A program made the position numbers and the translations under genes. The notes below the pieces were generated by a model that saw only the letters and a program-made list of their open reading frames with translations, was not told where the DNA came from and did not search any database. Shown one piece after another: positions 15,296 to 24,853 of a DNA stretch of 64,000 nt. This DNA is from JAKACA01 sp963769255 (GTDB lineage: Bacteria; Actinomycetota; Acidimicrobiia; Acidimicrobiales; Bog-793), in contig CAVYKV010000001.1 in assembly GCA_963769255.1 (NCBI GenBank), forward strand, positions 2,666,001-2,730,000, read 5' to 3'. Numbering within the stretch: the stretch's first letter is position 1; the number at the start of each line of letters is the position of its first letter.

Positions 15296-16662
15296 CGACC
15301 GGGACGTCGGTCAGCGCGCCTCCGGGCGGCCTTCGGGTGGACCGCAGCCTCCTGCGACTGGCCGGGCAGTTGCGCGCCGAGGTGGCGGAGGCGCTGGCGA
15401 CCGAGGAGACGCCCTTCGGGGAAGGTGGACAACCCGAGGCAGCCACGATCGAGCTCGCCCGGGCCGTCACGAGACAGGCGCTCGACGAGCGGCGATCGGA
15501 AGGGCTCGCCCCGCGACCTGGCCGGGATTCGCGGGCGGACGAGGATCTCGTCGTCGACCTCGTGATCGCCATGTTGTTCGGGCTCGGCGTGCTGCAGGTC
15601 TACCTGAGCGACCCGTCCGTCGAGAACATCGATGTCAACGGGGCCGAGCTGGGCTTCGTGACCTACGCCGACGGGCGCAAGGAGGCCATCGGCCCGATCG
15701 CCGAGAGCGACGAGGAGCTCGTTGCCGTCGTGCGGGCGGCCGGGGCCCGTTTCGGGCTGGCGGAGCGACGCTTCGACAACGCACAACCCGAGCTCGACCT
15801 CCGCCTCCCGGACGGAAGCCGTCTCTCCGCCGTCATGGGCGTGACGGAGCATCCCGTCATCGACATCCGCCGCCACCGCCTGCGGGACTACCGGCTCGGC
15901 GACCTCGTCGCCCTCGGCATGCTCGACACCGAGCTGGCGGGCTTCCTCGGCGCCTGCGTGAGGGCCAAGCGCAACCTCCTCGTCTCCGGAGCCATGAATG
16001 CCGGCAAGACCACGCTGCTGCGGGCGCTCGCCGCCGAGATCCCGCCACACGAGCGCGTCGTCACCATCGAACAGGCCTTCGAGCTCGGCCTCGACCGCAA
16101 CGTCGAGCGCCATCCCGACTGCGTGGCAATGGAGGCGCGTCCCGCCAACATCGAAGGCGTGGGGGCCATCCCGATGGCACAGCTCGTCCGGCGCTCCCTC
16201 CGCATGAACGCCTCCCGGGTGATCGTCGGCGAAGTGCTCGGAGACGAGGTGATCCCCATGCTGAACGTCATGAGCCAGGGACGCTCCGGGTCGATGGCGA
16301 CGATCCATGCCGATTCGTCCCTGGCGGTGTTCCGGCGGATCGCCTCCTATGCCGTGCAAGCACCCGAGCGACTCCCCCTCGAGGCCGTCAACCTGCTCAT
16401 CGCGGGCTCCATCCACTTCGTGGTGCATGTCGACATCGCCGACCCCGCCGCCGGGTCGCGAGGGGCCGGCGGTGGTGGCCGGCGACAGCTGAGCTCCGTG
16501 CGCGAGATCGTCGACGCCGACGGTGCGCTCATCATCTCCAACGAGGTCTGGAGGCCGGGCCCGGGCGGCTCGGAACGGGCGACACCGTTGCGGGACGGGA
16601 CGGCGACGCTGTTGGCCGGCTACGGCTACGACGCCCGCCTCCCCGCCTGGGGGGCGTGGTGA
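15292..16662 (+). CDS. cpaF: CpaF/TadA-type secretion ATPase
   Basis: This 456-residue protein is the motor ATPase of the Tad pilus. It shows the N-terminal domain of the family (LVIAMLFGLGVLQVYLSDPSVENIDVNG), Walker A (GAMNAGKTT, about residues 233-241), an Asp box (VVTIEQAFELGLD), the VRRSLRMNASRVIVGEVLG Walker B region and the His box (GSMATIHADSS). All belong to the VirB11/CpaF family of secretion ATPases. The start overlaps cpaB by 4 bp and the stop overlaps tadB by 4 bp. Confidence 0.93.
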   Translation: MTTGTSVSAPPGGLRVDRSLLRLAGQLRAEVAEALATEETPFGEGGQPEAATIELARAVTRQALDERRSEGLAPRPGRDSRADEDLVVDLVIAMLFGLGVLQVYLSDPSVENIDVNGAELGFVTYADGRKEAIGPIAESDEELVAVVRAAGARFGLAERRFDNAQPELDLRLPDGSRLSAVMGVTEHPVIDIRRHRLRDYRLGDLVALGMLDTELAGFLGACVRAKRNLLVSGAMNAGKTTLLRALAAEIPPHERVVTIEQAFELGLDRNVERHPDCVAMEARPANIEGVGAIPMAQLVRRSLRMNASRVIVGEVLGDEVIPMLNVMSQGRSGSMATIHADSSLAVFRRIASYAVQAPERLPLEAVNLLIAGSIHFVVHVDIADPAAGSRGAGGGGRRQLSSVREIVDADGALIISNEVWRPGPGGSERATPLRDGTATLLAGYGYDARLPAWGAW

Positions 16663-17516
16663 CCGACCCGCTCGCGCTCGACGGCGCTCTTCTCGGCGCG
16701 GGCATCGTCCTCGTGGCGGCCGGCTCGGGCCGCTTGCAGGGCGGCAGGGTGGGGAAGACCGGACATCGACGAGGATGGCCACCGTTGCCGGCGCCCCGGG
16801 GCGGCGACGCCTCCGTCTTCGTCCTGGCGGGCGTTGCGGGCCTTGCCGCCTACGCGGCGACTCGCTGGCCGATGGCAGTGCCGCTGACGGTACTCGGCAT
16901 CCTTGGCACCCGAGGGGTGGGGCGCGGCGCCGCCAAGGAGGCGATCGAGCGCCTGGAGGCGATCGCCGGCTGGACCGAGATGCTTCGTGACACGCTGTCG
17001 GGCGCCGCCGGGCTCACACAGGCCCTCGTCGCCACCTCGACCCTGGCACCGCGCCCGTTGCGCCCTCATCTTGCAGCCCTCGCAGCGCGTCTGCAGGCCG
17101 GCGTGTCGCTGCGGGCCGCCCTCGGCCAGCTGGCCGATGACGTCGCCGACCCGGCGGCAGATGTCGTCGTCGCCTCGCTCGTCCTGGCGGCGACGGAGCG
17201 GGCACAGCGCCTCGGGGAGCTCCTCAGCGCCCTCGCCACCTCGACTCGGGACGAGGTGACGATGTGCCTCGGCATCGAGGCGGCACGGTCCTCGGCCCGC
17301 ACGGCGGTGCGAATGATCGCCGGCTCGTCCTTCGGACTCCTGGCGCTCATGGCCGTCGTCGCCCGTCCCTACCTGGCGCCCTACCACAGCTTCGAGGGGC
17401 AAGTCGTGCTCGGGGCGGTCGGCTGCCTGTACGGCCTCGGGCTCTGGCTGATGACGGTCATGGCCCGGCCGAAGGCGTTCCCACGACTGCCGCTCTCGGC
17501 CGCAGTGGCCACATGA
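16659..17516 (+). CDS. tadB: TadB-like inner-membrane pilus platform protein
   Basis: The 285-residue protein has two N-terminal hydrophobic segments and a cytoplasmic T2SSF-type domain (EAIERLEAIAGWTEMLRDTLSGAAGLTQALVAT ... LGELLSALATSTRDEV). Two further membrane helices close the C-terminus. This is the TadB layout. The GTG at 16659 overlaps the cpaF stop; the longer open frame upstream is cpaF shadow. It forms the membrane platform together with TadC, whose gene overlaps it by 4 bp (ATGA). Confidence 0.85.
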   Translation: MTDPLALDGALLGAGIVLVAAGSGRLQGGRVGKTGHRRGWPPLPAPRGGDASVFVLAGVAGLAAYAATRWPMAVPLTVLGILGTRGVGRGAAKEAIERLEAIAGWTEMLRDTLSGAAGLTQALVATSTLAPRPLRPHLAALAARLQAGVSLRAALGQLADDVADPAADVVVASLVLAATERAQRLGELLSALATSTRDEVTMCLGIEAARSSARTAVRMIAGSSFGLLALMAVVARPYLAPYHSFEGQVVLGAVGCLYGLGLWLMTVMARPKAFPRLPLSAAVAT

Positions 17517-18409
17517 CGATCGACCTCATCCTCACGGGCGCCGGCGCCGGCCTGGGCTTGTTCATGGCTCTTCTCGGCCTGAAGCGGCGGCACGACACCG
17601 GCCCCGGCCCAGCCGGGCGACCCGACGCCGGACGTGCCGGCGCACGGAGCGGCGGTCACACCTCGTGGCGAGAGCCGATCGTCGACCTCGGTAGGCTCAT
17701 CGACGGCATTGTGGAGTCCCCGACCGCAGCCTTCGGGCGGAGACGGGATCTGGCAGCCGCCGGCCGCACGACGGAGGGCCACTGGCTCGCCACGGCGCTC
17801 GCGGCACTGGCCGGCATCCTGGGGCCTGTCCTGCTCTCGGCCCTCGGGCGCCTTGCGGGCATTCACGTGCCGGGCGTCAGCGTGCTACCGCTCGCCGCAG
17901 CCGGTGGCGTGTCGGCGACGCTGGGCATGCGTATGGAGCTGCGACGGGCCGCTCGTCGCGGACGGGACCGATTCCGCTGGGCGCTCAGCTGCTGGCTCGA
18001 TCTCGTCGCACTGGCTCAGGCAGGAGGTATGGGTGTGGAGGGGGCACTCGAGGCCGCCACTCGCGTGTCGGGTGACCCGGTCTTCGGGCGGATGCGGCAG
18101 GCGTTGGACCGAAGCCGTCGTTCCGGCACCACACCGTGGCACGAGCTCGGACGCCTGGGAGACCGGATCGGCCTCGACGACCTCGAGGAGCTGGCCGCCA
18201 GCCTCGCCTTGGCCGGCTCGGAGGGGGCACGCGTGCGCGCCAGCCTCCAGGCGAAGTCCGCCTCGCTCCGCCGGCGGCTCATCGCGGAAGCGGAGTCGAG
18301 GGCGAACGCCACGACGGAGCGGCTGTTCATCCCGTCGATCGTGCTCATGGTCGGTTTCCTCGTCTTCGTCATGTACCCGGCGGGCGTGAGCCTGGCCCAC
18401 GTGCTGTGA
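17513..18409 (+). CDS. tadC: TadC-like inner-membrane pilus platform protein
   Basis: The 298-residue protein has an N-terminal membrane helix, two central helices (ALAALAGILGPVLLSALGRLAG and a neighbour), the T2SSF-type cytoplasmic domain (RWALSCWLDLVALAQAGGMGVEGALEAATR ... LAASLALAGSEGARVRASLQAKS) and a C-terminal helix (SIVLMVGFLVFVMYP). It follows tadB with a 4-bp overlap, the conserved order. The start in the longer frame is shadow of tadB. Confidence 0.87.
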   Translation: MTIDLILTGAGAGLGLFMALLGLKRRHDTGPGPAGRPDAGRAGARSGGHTSWREPIVDLGRLIDGIVESPTAAFGRRRDLAAAGRTTEGHWLATALAALAGILGPVLLSALGRLAGIHVPGVSVLPLAAAGGVSATLGMRMELRRAARRGRDRFRWALSCWLDLVALAQAGGMGVEGALEAATRVSGDPVFGRMRQALDRSRRSGTTPWHELGRLGDRIGLDDLEELAASLALAGSEGARVRASLQAKSASLRRRLIAEAESRANATTERLFIPSIVLMVGFLVFVMYPAGVSLAHVL

Positions 18410-18472
18410 CGATCGGCGACGGCCTCCGGGTCGCCCCCGCTGACCCGCCTCCGACCCCGCAAAGGACTCCGC

Positions 18473-18685
18473 ATGCCCTACGGCCGGTCCATCCGGAACC
18501 TGTTCTCGCTGGCAGCCTCTCGAATCGCTCTGCTCCGACAGAGGGCGGAGCGAGGAGATGTGGCCGAGAAGATCGTCATCGTCGGCGTCTTCGTCGCCCT
18601 CGCCGTGACGGTCGGTGCCCTCATCACACATGCGGTCACGGTCGACGCCGGCAACATCACCAACCAGATCATCAAGGCGAAATGA
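18473..18685 (+). CDS. Flp-like small pilin candidate
   Basis: The 70-residue protein has a basic N-terminus, then GDVAEKIVIVGVFVALAVTVGALI, a single hydrophobic helix near the middle, and a short polar end. Size, helix position and location directly after tadC match the Flp major pilin, although the classical G/ExxxxY processing site is not clear: a Glu (AEK) precedes the helix but no Tyr follows at the right place. It overlaps the next TadE-like gene by 4 bp. Confidence 0.6.
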   Translation: MPYGRSIRNLFSLAASRIALLRQRAERGDVAEKIVIVGVFVALAVTVGALITHAVTVDAGNITNQIIKAK

Positions 18686-19116
18686 CGTTGCAGGAGCCGG
18701 CGGCGGGCGCCGCCCCCCACCGCCTCTGCGTGGCAGCTCGACGTCTCGACGATCGCGGCGAGTCGCCCGAACTCGTCCTCGTGCTGCCGGTGCTCATGGG
18801 CCTTCTGCTGTTCGCACTTCAGCTCGTGCTGTGGGCTCTGGCGGCCCACGCCCTGGCCCTCGCCGTAGCAGAAGGAGGCGCCACGGCGCGGACCGCACTC
18901 GGTAACCCGACGGTGGCCGCCAGCCTTGTCAGGAGGGACGTGCACGCTGTCGCCGGCTCACTCGTGGGCTCCCTGGACGTCGCCGTGGAACGGAGCCCGG
19001 ACGCCGTCGTCACCGTGACGGCCTCGGGTGTCGTCCTCGGTCTGCTGCCGGGCATCCATCTCCACGTCAGCGCCGAGAGCGTCGGACCCGAACAGGCCTT
19101 CCATGCAGGCGGATGA
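18682..19116 (+). CDS. TadE-like pseudopilin (first)
   Basis: The 144-residue protein has a polar leader of about 30 residues (RRLDDRGESPELVLVLPVLM) followed by a hydrophobic helix and a small extracellular domain without cysteines. The ESPELVLVLPVL block matches the TadE signature in which a conserved Glu precedes the helix. It lies between the Flp-like gene (4-bp overlap) and a second TadE-like gene (14-bp overlap). Confidence 0.75.
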   Translation: MTLQEPAAGAAPHRLCVAARRLDDRGESPELVLVLPVLMGLLLFALQLVLWALAAHALALAVAEGGATARTALGNPTVAASLVRRDVHAVAGSLVGSLDVAVERSPDAVVTVTASGVVLGLLPGIHLHVSAESVGPEQAFHAGG

Positions 19117-19519
19117 CGCCGAGAGGGGCTCGGCGTCCGTCGAGATCGTCCTTCTCACGCCGCTGCTCGTGGTTCTCGTCGGTGTGGCCTTCTTCGCCGG
19201 GCGTCTCGCCCTTGCCAGGCAGGTCGTGGACGACGCCGCCCGTAGCGCCCTCCAGGCAGCCGTCATGACACCTGACAAGTGGGATGCAGCAGCCATGGCG
19301 AAGTCGACGGCCCGCGAGGTGCTCGGCTCGGCGGGACTGTGCTCGACGGAGGGAACCGATAACGACACCGCCCGCTTCACCGCGGGCGGCACGGTTTCGG
19401 TCACCGTCACCTGCACCGTCCGTCTTCCGACGCTTGCCTTTCTCCAGCTTCCGGAGTCGGTCGACGTGACGGCCACGCGGAGCGGACCCCTCGAGCCCTA
19501 CCGCGAGATCGGGCCGTGA
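19103..19519 (+). CDS. TadE-like pseudopilin (second)
   Basis: The 138-residue protein starts with ERGSASVEIVLLTPLLVVLVGVAFFAGRL, a clear TadE/TadF pattern (Gly-Ser-Ala-Ser-Val-Glu before the helix). Its C-terminal domain contains two Cys residues that could form a disulphide. The ATG at 19103 lies inside the end of the preceding gene, and the stop overlaps the next gene by 4 bp, so the set is co-translated. Confidence 0.82.
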   Translation: MQADDAERGSASVEIVLLTPLLVVLVGVAFFAGRLALARQVVDDAARSALQAAVMTPDKWDAAAMAKSTAREVLGSAGLCSTEGTDNDTARFTAGGTVSVTVTCTVRLPTLAFLQLPESVDVTATRSGPLEPYREIGP

Positions 19520-19935
19520 ACACCGCCCCGACGGCCGTTCGCCGCTGGCGGGACGAGGGTTCCGTCACGCCCTTCGTCCTCCTGCTCTGCCTTGGGCTCG
19601 CCACCCTCCTCGGGCTCGTGGCAGAGGGCGGCCTCGTCCTCAGCGCCCGCGAGACGGTACTCGCCGAGGCCGAGCAGGCCGCTCGAGCCGGCGCCGCCAT
19701 GCTCACACCGGCCACGCTGCGGGCCGGTGGCATCGCACCCGACGGCGCCGCCGCGGTGACGGCGGCCGAAGCAGACATGGCTGCAAGCGGACACCCGGGC
19801 GTCGCCACAGATCACGACGGCACCGTGACGGCCACGGTCCGACCGTTCCGGGTCCGCACGCCACTGCTGGCGCTCGCCGGGGTCCCCTCCATCACCGTCA
19901 CCGCCTCGGCGAGCGCCGAGGCGGTAGCCGGCTGA
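19516..19935 (+). CDS. TadE/G-like secreted pilus-associated protein
   Basis: The 139-residue protein begins RRWRDEGSVTPFVLLLCLGLATLLGLVAEGG, the GSVTPF-type start seen in actinobacterial Tad-locus proteins, followed by an extracellular region with no Cys. It is the last pilin-like gene of the operon and starts with a GTG that overlaps the previous stop by 4 bp. A minor-pilin role is inferred from position and N-terminal pattern. Confidence 0.7.
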   Translation: MNTAPTAVRRWRDEGSVTPFVLLLCLGLATLLGLVAEGGLVLSARETVLAEAEQAARAGAAMLTPATLRAGGIAPDGAAAVTAAEADMAASGHPGVATDHDGTVTATVRPFRVRTPLLALAGVPSITVTASASAEAVAG

Positions 19936-20224
19936 TGGGGACGACGCTCGAGTGGGACGGCCCGCAGTCCGTGCGAGGCGGTGCGGTCCGGGTTGTACCG
20001 ACGACTCGGCGATCTGCGAGAATGGCCGCTGTCTCGGCGGACGTCGTATCGACGACCGTGCCTGTGGCGTCGAGCCCACGGAGACGGCCACTTCGGGGCG
20101 CACTGCCCCAGCGAAGAACTGTTGTGACATGTCGGAAGGTCGGAAGGGAACAGGCGGCGATGCGGGGTCGGACAGCCCCGCACGGGGCGGGACGCGGGCG
20201 CACTCCGCTCAGCCGGCGAGACCG

Positions 20225-21977
20225 ATGACGTCGCACGCCGACGTCGTCGGGGTCCCGGCGACTGCGGACCAGGAGCCCGGCCGAGACGGTGACCGCCGTC
20301 GTGAGTCGCCGCTGGTTCGATCCCCGAGCACGCCGGACGTCCGAGGCGGCACCGGTCCTGCAATGCCGAGCGGCCATCTCGAGGAGCCGGAGTGGAGCCG
20401 CCTGCTCCTCGGCCTGGCTGCCGGAGGGGCGGCCCTGCCCGAGATGCCCCTCGTCTGGTTGCTCGAACCAGATGCCACGTCCGCCTTCTCGGAGAACACC
20501 GAGCCGCCGGCGCCGTTTCGGCCACGAGCCTCTGGTGCGGGAAGTTGCGTCCGCCGAGAGAGCGTGCTCGTCGCCGGCGTTACGCCCGACCAACTCGGCG
20601 CCACCCGAGCAGGCCTCGTCACCCTCTGGCGCGACGACACGACTCGCTGCCTCCTCGACGTCGTCGCGGCACGGACCCTCACTCTCGATGGACCGCCCGT
20701 CGCCATCGGGTACACCCTTGCCGATCTCGTCGTGGAGCTTGCCACCCGCCGATGGTCCGACCTCGAGGAGCTCTACCTCGTCGGCTTCGGCAAGGAGATG
20801 CACGGCCTCGAGCGGGTTCACTACCTCCCTGGTCTCGAGGATGCCATCGCCCTCGTCTCCGGATGGGATCGGTTGGGCCATCGAGGGGCACGTTGCTTTG
20901 TCATCGCCCCGATGCCGGTGGAATGGGCCCATCGCAGCAGCCTGCGGCGGTTGGTGACGCTCGTCGAACAGACTCCCTTCGTCGGAGCCGTGTGCTGCGA
21001 CACGGAGGCGGGTGCCCACTGCACCTGGCGGGTGGCGGCGCACGCTCACACGGTCCGTCTCGAGGTGGCGGGACGGTCTGGCCTCTCGGCGGTCGTCACG
21101 CCCCATGGCTGGGTGGAGCGGCTGGGACCGAGCCGGCGGCTCGCCTACCGTCCCGGCTCCGCCGGCCAGGCTTCCGCGAGGGGCTCGCGGCCCTCCGTCT
21201 CGGCCGTGCTCAGACGAGGCCCCGAGGACGAAGACACAGGCGAGGACGCCGCCGAGGGCCTCAACGTTCTCGTCCTCGGCCACGTCGAATTGAGCGGCTT
21301 GGAGCAATCCCTCGACGGACGGCCGCTCTTGAAGGAGCTCGTCACGTATCTCGCCATGCACCCGGAGGGGGTGACGGGCGAGTCCTGTGCGGCGGCGCTG
21401 TGGCCGGAACGGCGTGTCCCGGCCCAGACCCTCGCCAACCGGCTCTCGGAGGCGCGGCGGGCGCTCGGCAACATGCCCACCGGTGAGCCCCGACTCGTCC
21501 GATGGCGGGGCCGTCATCTGCTCGGTCCGGACGTCCGGACGGATTGGTCGCGGTTCCTCGCCCTCTCCGACGAGGGCGCCGCCCCGTCAGACTGGCGACG
21601 AGCCATGGTTCTCGTGCGGGGTCGCCCGTTGGAGGGGCTCGCCAAGGGCGACTGGACGGTCCTGGAGGGGCACGTCGCGTCGATAGAAACGAGGGTTCTC
21701 GACGTGGCCGTCCGCCTCGGCGAGCACGTGCTCGGCACCGGGGATGTGTCCGACGCGGAATGGGCAGCCCGCCGTGGCCTCGCGCTCGGCACCGTGGGAC
21801 GAGCGCCTCTACCGCCTGCTCATGCGCGCCGCCGACGTCACCGGGAGCCGCGGCGCCGTCGAGGCAGCGCTGAGGTCGCTCGCCCAGGCGCTCGAGTGGC
21901 AGGGTGACCCGCTACGCGCCGTCCACCCCGAGACGGCCGCCCTCTACCGTCAGCTCATGGCCCACTATCCGACCTGA
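20225..21977 (+). CDS. BTAD-domain transcriptional regulator, frameshifted near 21788
   Basis: The C-terminal third shows an OmpR/SARP-type winged-helix segment (LNVLVLGHVELSG ... RPLLKELVTYLAMHPEGVTGESCAAALWPE ... LANRLSEARRALG) and a BTAD-like helical domain (FLALSDEGA ... EWAARRGLAL). At RGLAL the frame is lost. The next frame continues APWDERLYRLLMRAADVTGSRGAVEAAL up to a stop at 21977. One extra G at 21788/21789 explains this. The N-terminal 300 residues have no clear motif. Such regulators commonly close Tad loci in actinobacteria. The start is uncertain: ATGs at 20129, 20225 and 20363 are all possible and none has a strong ribosome binding site. Confidence 0.7.
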
Positions 21978-22006
21978 AGGGCGGCGGGCCGGCGGACATG
22001 ACGAGC

Positions 22007-22885
22007 TCAGCCGAACAGGCGGTCCCTCGCCTCGGAGACGCTGGCGAGCTGTCCCCCCACGCTTTCCACGATCTCCTTCGCCCGTGCTACGAGGTCGGCG
22101 TTGGAGGCGAGCACCCCCCGGCTCAGGTAGAGGTTGTCCTCGAGGCCGACCCGGAGGTTGCCGCCGAGGAGCATCGCCTGGGCGACCATGGGCATCTCCA
22201 TGCGCCCGATGGCGAAGCCGCTCCACAACGATCCCTCGGGCAGGTGGTCCCGCATGACCTGCATCGCCTCCGGTGTGGCGGGCGCGCCGTAAGGAATGCC
22301 GAGGCAGAGCTGGAAGAGGGCCGGGGCGTCGATGAGCCCTTCGGCGATGAGGCGGCTCGCCAGCGCCACGTGCCCGAGGTCGAAGACCTCGAGCTCGGGC
22401 CGCACGCCGAGATCCTGGATCCGCCGTGCCGCCGCCCGCAGGAAGGAGGGCGGCACCATCATGACGAGGTTGTCGTCGTCGAAGTTCATGCTCCCGCAGT
22501 CGAGGGAGCAGATGTCCGGGTGGAGCTCCTCGACGTGCACGATGCGCTCGAGGGCGCCGACGAGGTCGCTGCCGGGCAGGAAGCCGTCCTCGGCGCCGTT
22601 CTCCCCCACGACGTAGTCGCCGCCCATCCCGGTCGTGAGGTTGAGGAGGACGTCGACCTTCGAGTCGCGGATGCGCTCGACCACCTCGCGGAAGTATTCG
22701 GGGCTGCGGCAGCCCTTCCCGGTCTCCGGCTCGCGGACGTGGATGTGGACAATGGCTGCCCCCGCCTCGGCCGCCTCGATGGCGGACTCGGCGATCTGCT
22801 TCGGGGTGACGGGCAGGTCCGGGTGCTTCCCGAACGAGTCGCCGGCGCCCGTGACGGCGCATGTCAGCCATGGCTCCCAGTTCAC
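22007..22885 (-). CDS. BKACE family beta-keto acid cleavage enzyme (DUF849)
   Basis: BKACE enzymes condense a beta-keto acid with acetyl-CoA and cleave it, using a zinc ion. The 292-residue protein has the family features: the zinc-ligand motif AAIVHIHVRE with two His, the LLNLTTGMGGD block, CSLDCGSMNF, and the ELEVFDLGH and GSLWSGFAIGRM blocks. The actual substrate is set by a few active-site residues and cannot be read by eye; dehydrocarnitine, 3-keto-5-aminohexanoate and others are known. The neighbouring CaiD-like gene makes a carnitine-type substrate worth considering. Confidence 0.88.
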   Translation of the reverse strand: MNWEPWLTCAVTGAGDSFGKHPDLPVTPKQIAESAIEAAEAGAAIVHIHVREPETGKGCRSPEYFREVVERIRDSKVDVLLNLTTGMGGDYVVGENGAEDGFLPGSDLVGALERIVHVEELHPDICSLDCGSMNFDDDNLVMMVPPSFLRAAARRIQDLGVRPELEVFDLGHVALASRLIAEGLIDAPALFQLCLGIPYGAPATPEAMQVMRDHLPEGSLWSGFAIGRMEMPMVAQAMLLGGNLRVGLEDNLYLSRGVLASNADLVARAKEIVESVGGQLASVSEARDRLFG

Positions 22886-23053
22886 GACTTCCCCTCTCCT
22901 CGGCGTCCCGCTCAGTATGGTCCCGCCCCGGGGCGGGAGGCGCCGCCGCCCGAGCCCGCCCGCCCGAAGTGGGGGTGGACTCGTAACGCATAGGTGCCAA
23001 ACTCGATGCCACTTGGCGTCGTCGCATCACGGACGACACGACGACGCGGCGCT

Positions 23054-23833
23054 TCAGCGCCCCTTCCAGACCGGATCCCGCCGCTCGGCGAAGGCGCGGG
23101 CCCCCTCCTGCACGTCCTCGCTCGAGTAGAGGCGGGCCACGGTGGGGAGCCGCCCCGCGGTGACGGCAGCGAAGGCCTCCTGCGCCGTCATCTCCTCCGT
23201 CTCCCGCAGCGTCTCCTTGATGGCCGGGTAGACGAGGGGCGGGCCGGAGGCGATGACGTCGGCCAGGGCGCGGGCGGTCGGCAGCAGCTCGCCGGCCGGT
23301 ACGACGTCACGAAGGAGGCCCCATTGCCTCGCCTCCGCCGCCTCCATCCAGCGACCGGTCATGAGGAGATCGACGGCCACGTGGTAGGGGATGCGGCGCG
23401 GCAGCTTGATGCTGGCGGCGTCGGGGAGGACGCCGATGAGGACCTCGGGAAGGCGGAAGCGGGCGTGGTCGGCGGCCACGATGAGGTCGGCCGCCAACAC
23501 CAGCTCGAAACCCCCTCCCACCGCCATCCCGTTCACCGCCGCGATGACCGGCTTGTTGAGACCGGGGAGCTCCTGCAGGCCGCCGAAGCCCCCGACGCCG
23601 TAGTCGCTGTCCACTGCCTCGCCGCCGGCTGCCGCCTTCAGGTCCCAGCCCGCACAGAAGAAACGCTCCCCCGCCCCGGTCACGATCGCCACACGCTGCT
23701 CGGGGTCGTCCCGGAAGGCGGCGAAGATCTCGCCCATCCGGCGGCTCGTGGCGTTGTCGATGGCGTTCGCCGCCGGCCGGTCGAGGGTCACCTCGAGCAC
23801 GGCTCCCCGCTCCTCGACCCGAACTCCGCTCAT
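23054..23833 (-). CDS. Crotonase-family protein, closely CaiD-like
   Basis: The 259-residue protein has the oxyanion-hole segments AGWDLKAAA and AVNGMAVGGGFELVLAAD, and two Glu (GGGFE and FRLPE) at the crotonase acid/base positions. Several stretches, especially the C-terminus (AFAERRDPVWKGR) and GAGERFFCAGWDLKAAAGGEA, agree with carnitinyl-CoA dehydratase CaiD as I recall it. I call it CaiD-like rather than naming the gene, since enoyl-CoA hydratases share most motifs. It is divergent from fabI and 168 bp from the BKACE gene on the same strand. Confidence 0.82.
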   Translation of the reverse strand: MSGVRVEERGAVLEVTLDRPAANAIDNATSRRMGEIFAAFRDDPEQRVAIVTGAGERFFCAGWDLKAAAGGEAVDSDYGVGGFGGLQELPGLNKPVIAAVNGMAVGGGFELVLAADLIVAADHARFRLPEVLIGVLPDAASIKLPRRIPYHVAVDLLMTGRWMEAAEARQWGLLRDVVPAGELLPTARALADVIASGPPLVYPAIKETLRETEEMTAQEAFAAVTAGRLPTVARLYSSEDVQEGARAFAERRDPVWKGR

Positions 23834-23986
23834 GGCGACGGCTCCCCTCTCCCGACCGCCGACACGTGGCGGACCCCCTCATCTTGTCGCCCCGGCGACC
23901 GTGACGAGCTCGTGCTCCTCCGGCCGCCGGGAGGCCGAGGGCGGTAGCCTTCGGCCGGTCACCCCGTTCCCGAGCCGGGAGGCGTC

Positions 23987-24763
23987 ATGGGCATCCTCGA
24001 GAACAAGCGCATCGTCGTCACGGGCGTGCTCACCGACGCCTCCCTCGCCTTCTCCGTCGCCCGCCTGGCGATCGAAGAGGGGGCGGAGATCGTCCTCACG
24101 GGAGCCGGTCGGGCGCTCTCCCTCACCAAGCGCACGGCGAGGCGGCTGCCCGTGGAGCCGGACGTCTTCGAGCTCGACGTCACCGTGCCGGAGCAGGCCG
24201 ATGCCCTCGCCGCCGAGCTGGAGCGCCGGTGGGGCTCCCTCGACGGCGTCGTGCACGCCATCGGCAACGCCCCCGAGAGCTGCCTCGGGGGCGACATCCT
24301 GCGGGCCGACTGGTCCGATGTCGCCCTCACCCTCCAGATCTCCACCTTCTCTCTCAAGCTGCTGGCGGGTGCCTTCGCCCCGCTCCTCGAGAAGGCGCCG
24401 GAGGGCGGCTCCATCGTCGCCCTCGACTTCGACGGCACCGTCGCCTGGCCTGCCTACGACTGGATGGGCGTCGCCAAGGCGGGCCTCGAGTCCCTCACGC
24501 GCTACCTCGCCCGCGACCTCGGGCCCCGCAACATCCGCGTCAACCTCATCGCCGCCGGGCCGGTGAGGACGATGGCGGCGAAGTCGATTCCTGGTTTCTC
24601 GAAGTTCGAGGACGTCTGGGACGGGCGGGCTCCGCTCGGCTGGGACGTGCGCGACGCCGAGCCGGTCGCCAAGAGCGCCGTAGCGCTCCTTTCGAACTAC
24701 TTCCCGAAGACGACGGGCGAGATGATCCACGTCGACGGAGGTTTCCACGCCACCGGCGCTTGA
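23987..24763 (+). CDS. fabI: Enoyl-[ACP] reductase (NADH), FabI/InhA type
   Basis: This SDR-family enzyme carries out the last reduction of each fatty-acid elongation cycle. The 258-residue protein starts GILENKRIVVTGVLTDASLAFSVARLA, the InhA/FabI variant of the cofactor-binding turn. It has the central DWMGVAKAGLESLTRYLARDLGP (Lys in YxxxK-like context, with the FabI-type spacing) and the C-terminal GEMIHVDGGFHATGA. A GGGAGG ribosome binding site precedes the ATG. It lies just upstream of a DUF1906-like gene. Confidence 0.92.
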   Translation: MGILENKRIVVTGVLTDASLAFSVARLAIEEGAEIVLTGAGRALSLTKRTARRLPVEPDVFELDVTVPEQADALAAELERRWGSLDGVVHAIGNAPESCLGGDILRADWSDVALTLQISTFSLKLLAGAFAPLLEKAPEGGSIVALDFDGTVAWPAYDWMGVAKAGLESLTRYLARDLGPRNIRVNLIAAGPVRTMAAKSIPGFSKFEDVWDGRAPLGWDVRDAEPVAKSAVALLSNYFPKTTGEMIHVDGGFHATGA

Positions 24764-24853
24764 GGTGACGCCCTGACGGCTCGGCGGCGCACCGCCGGGC
24801 GGGGCCTCGGGCGGCTCCCCCCGGCACTCCCCCTCCTGGGGGCGCTCGCCGTC

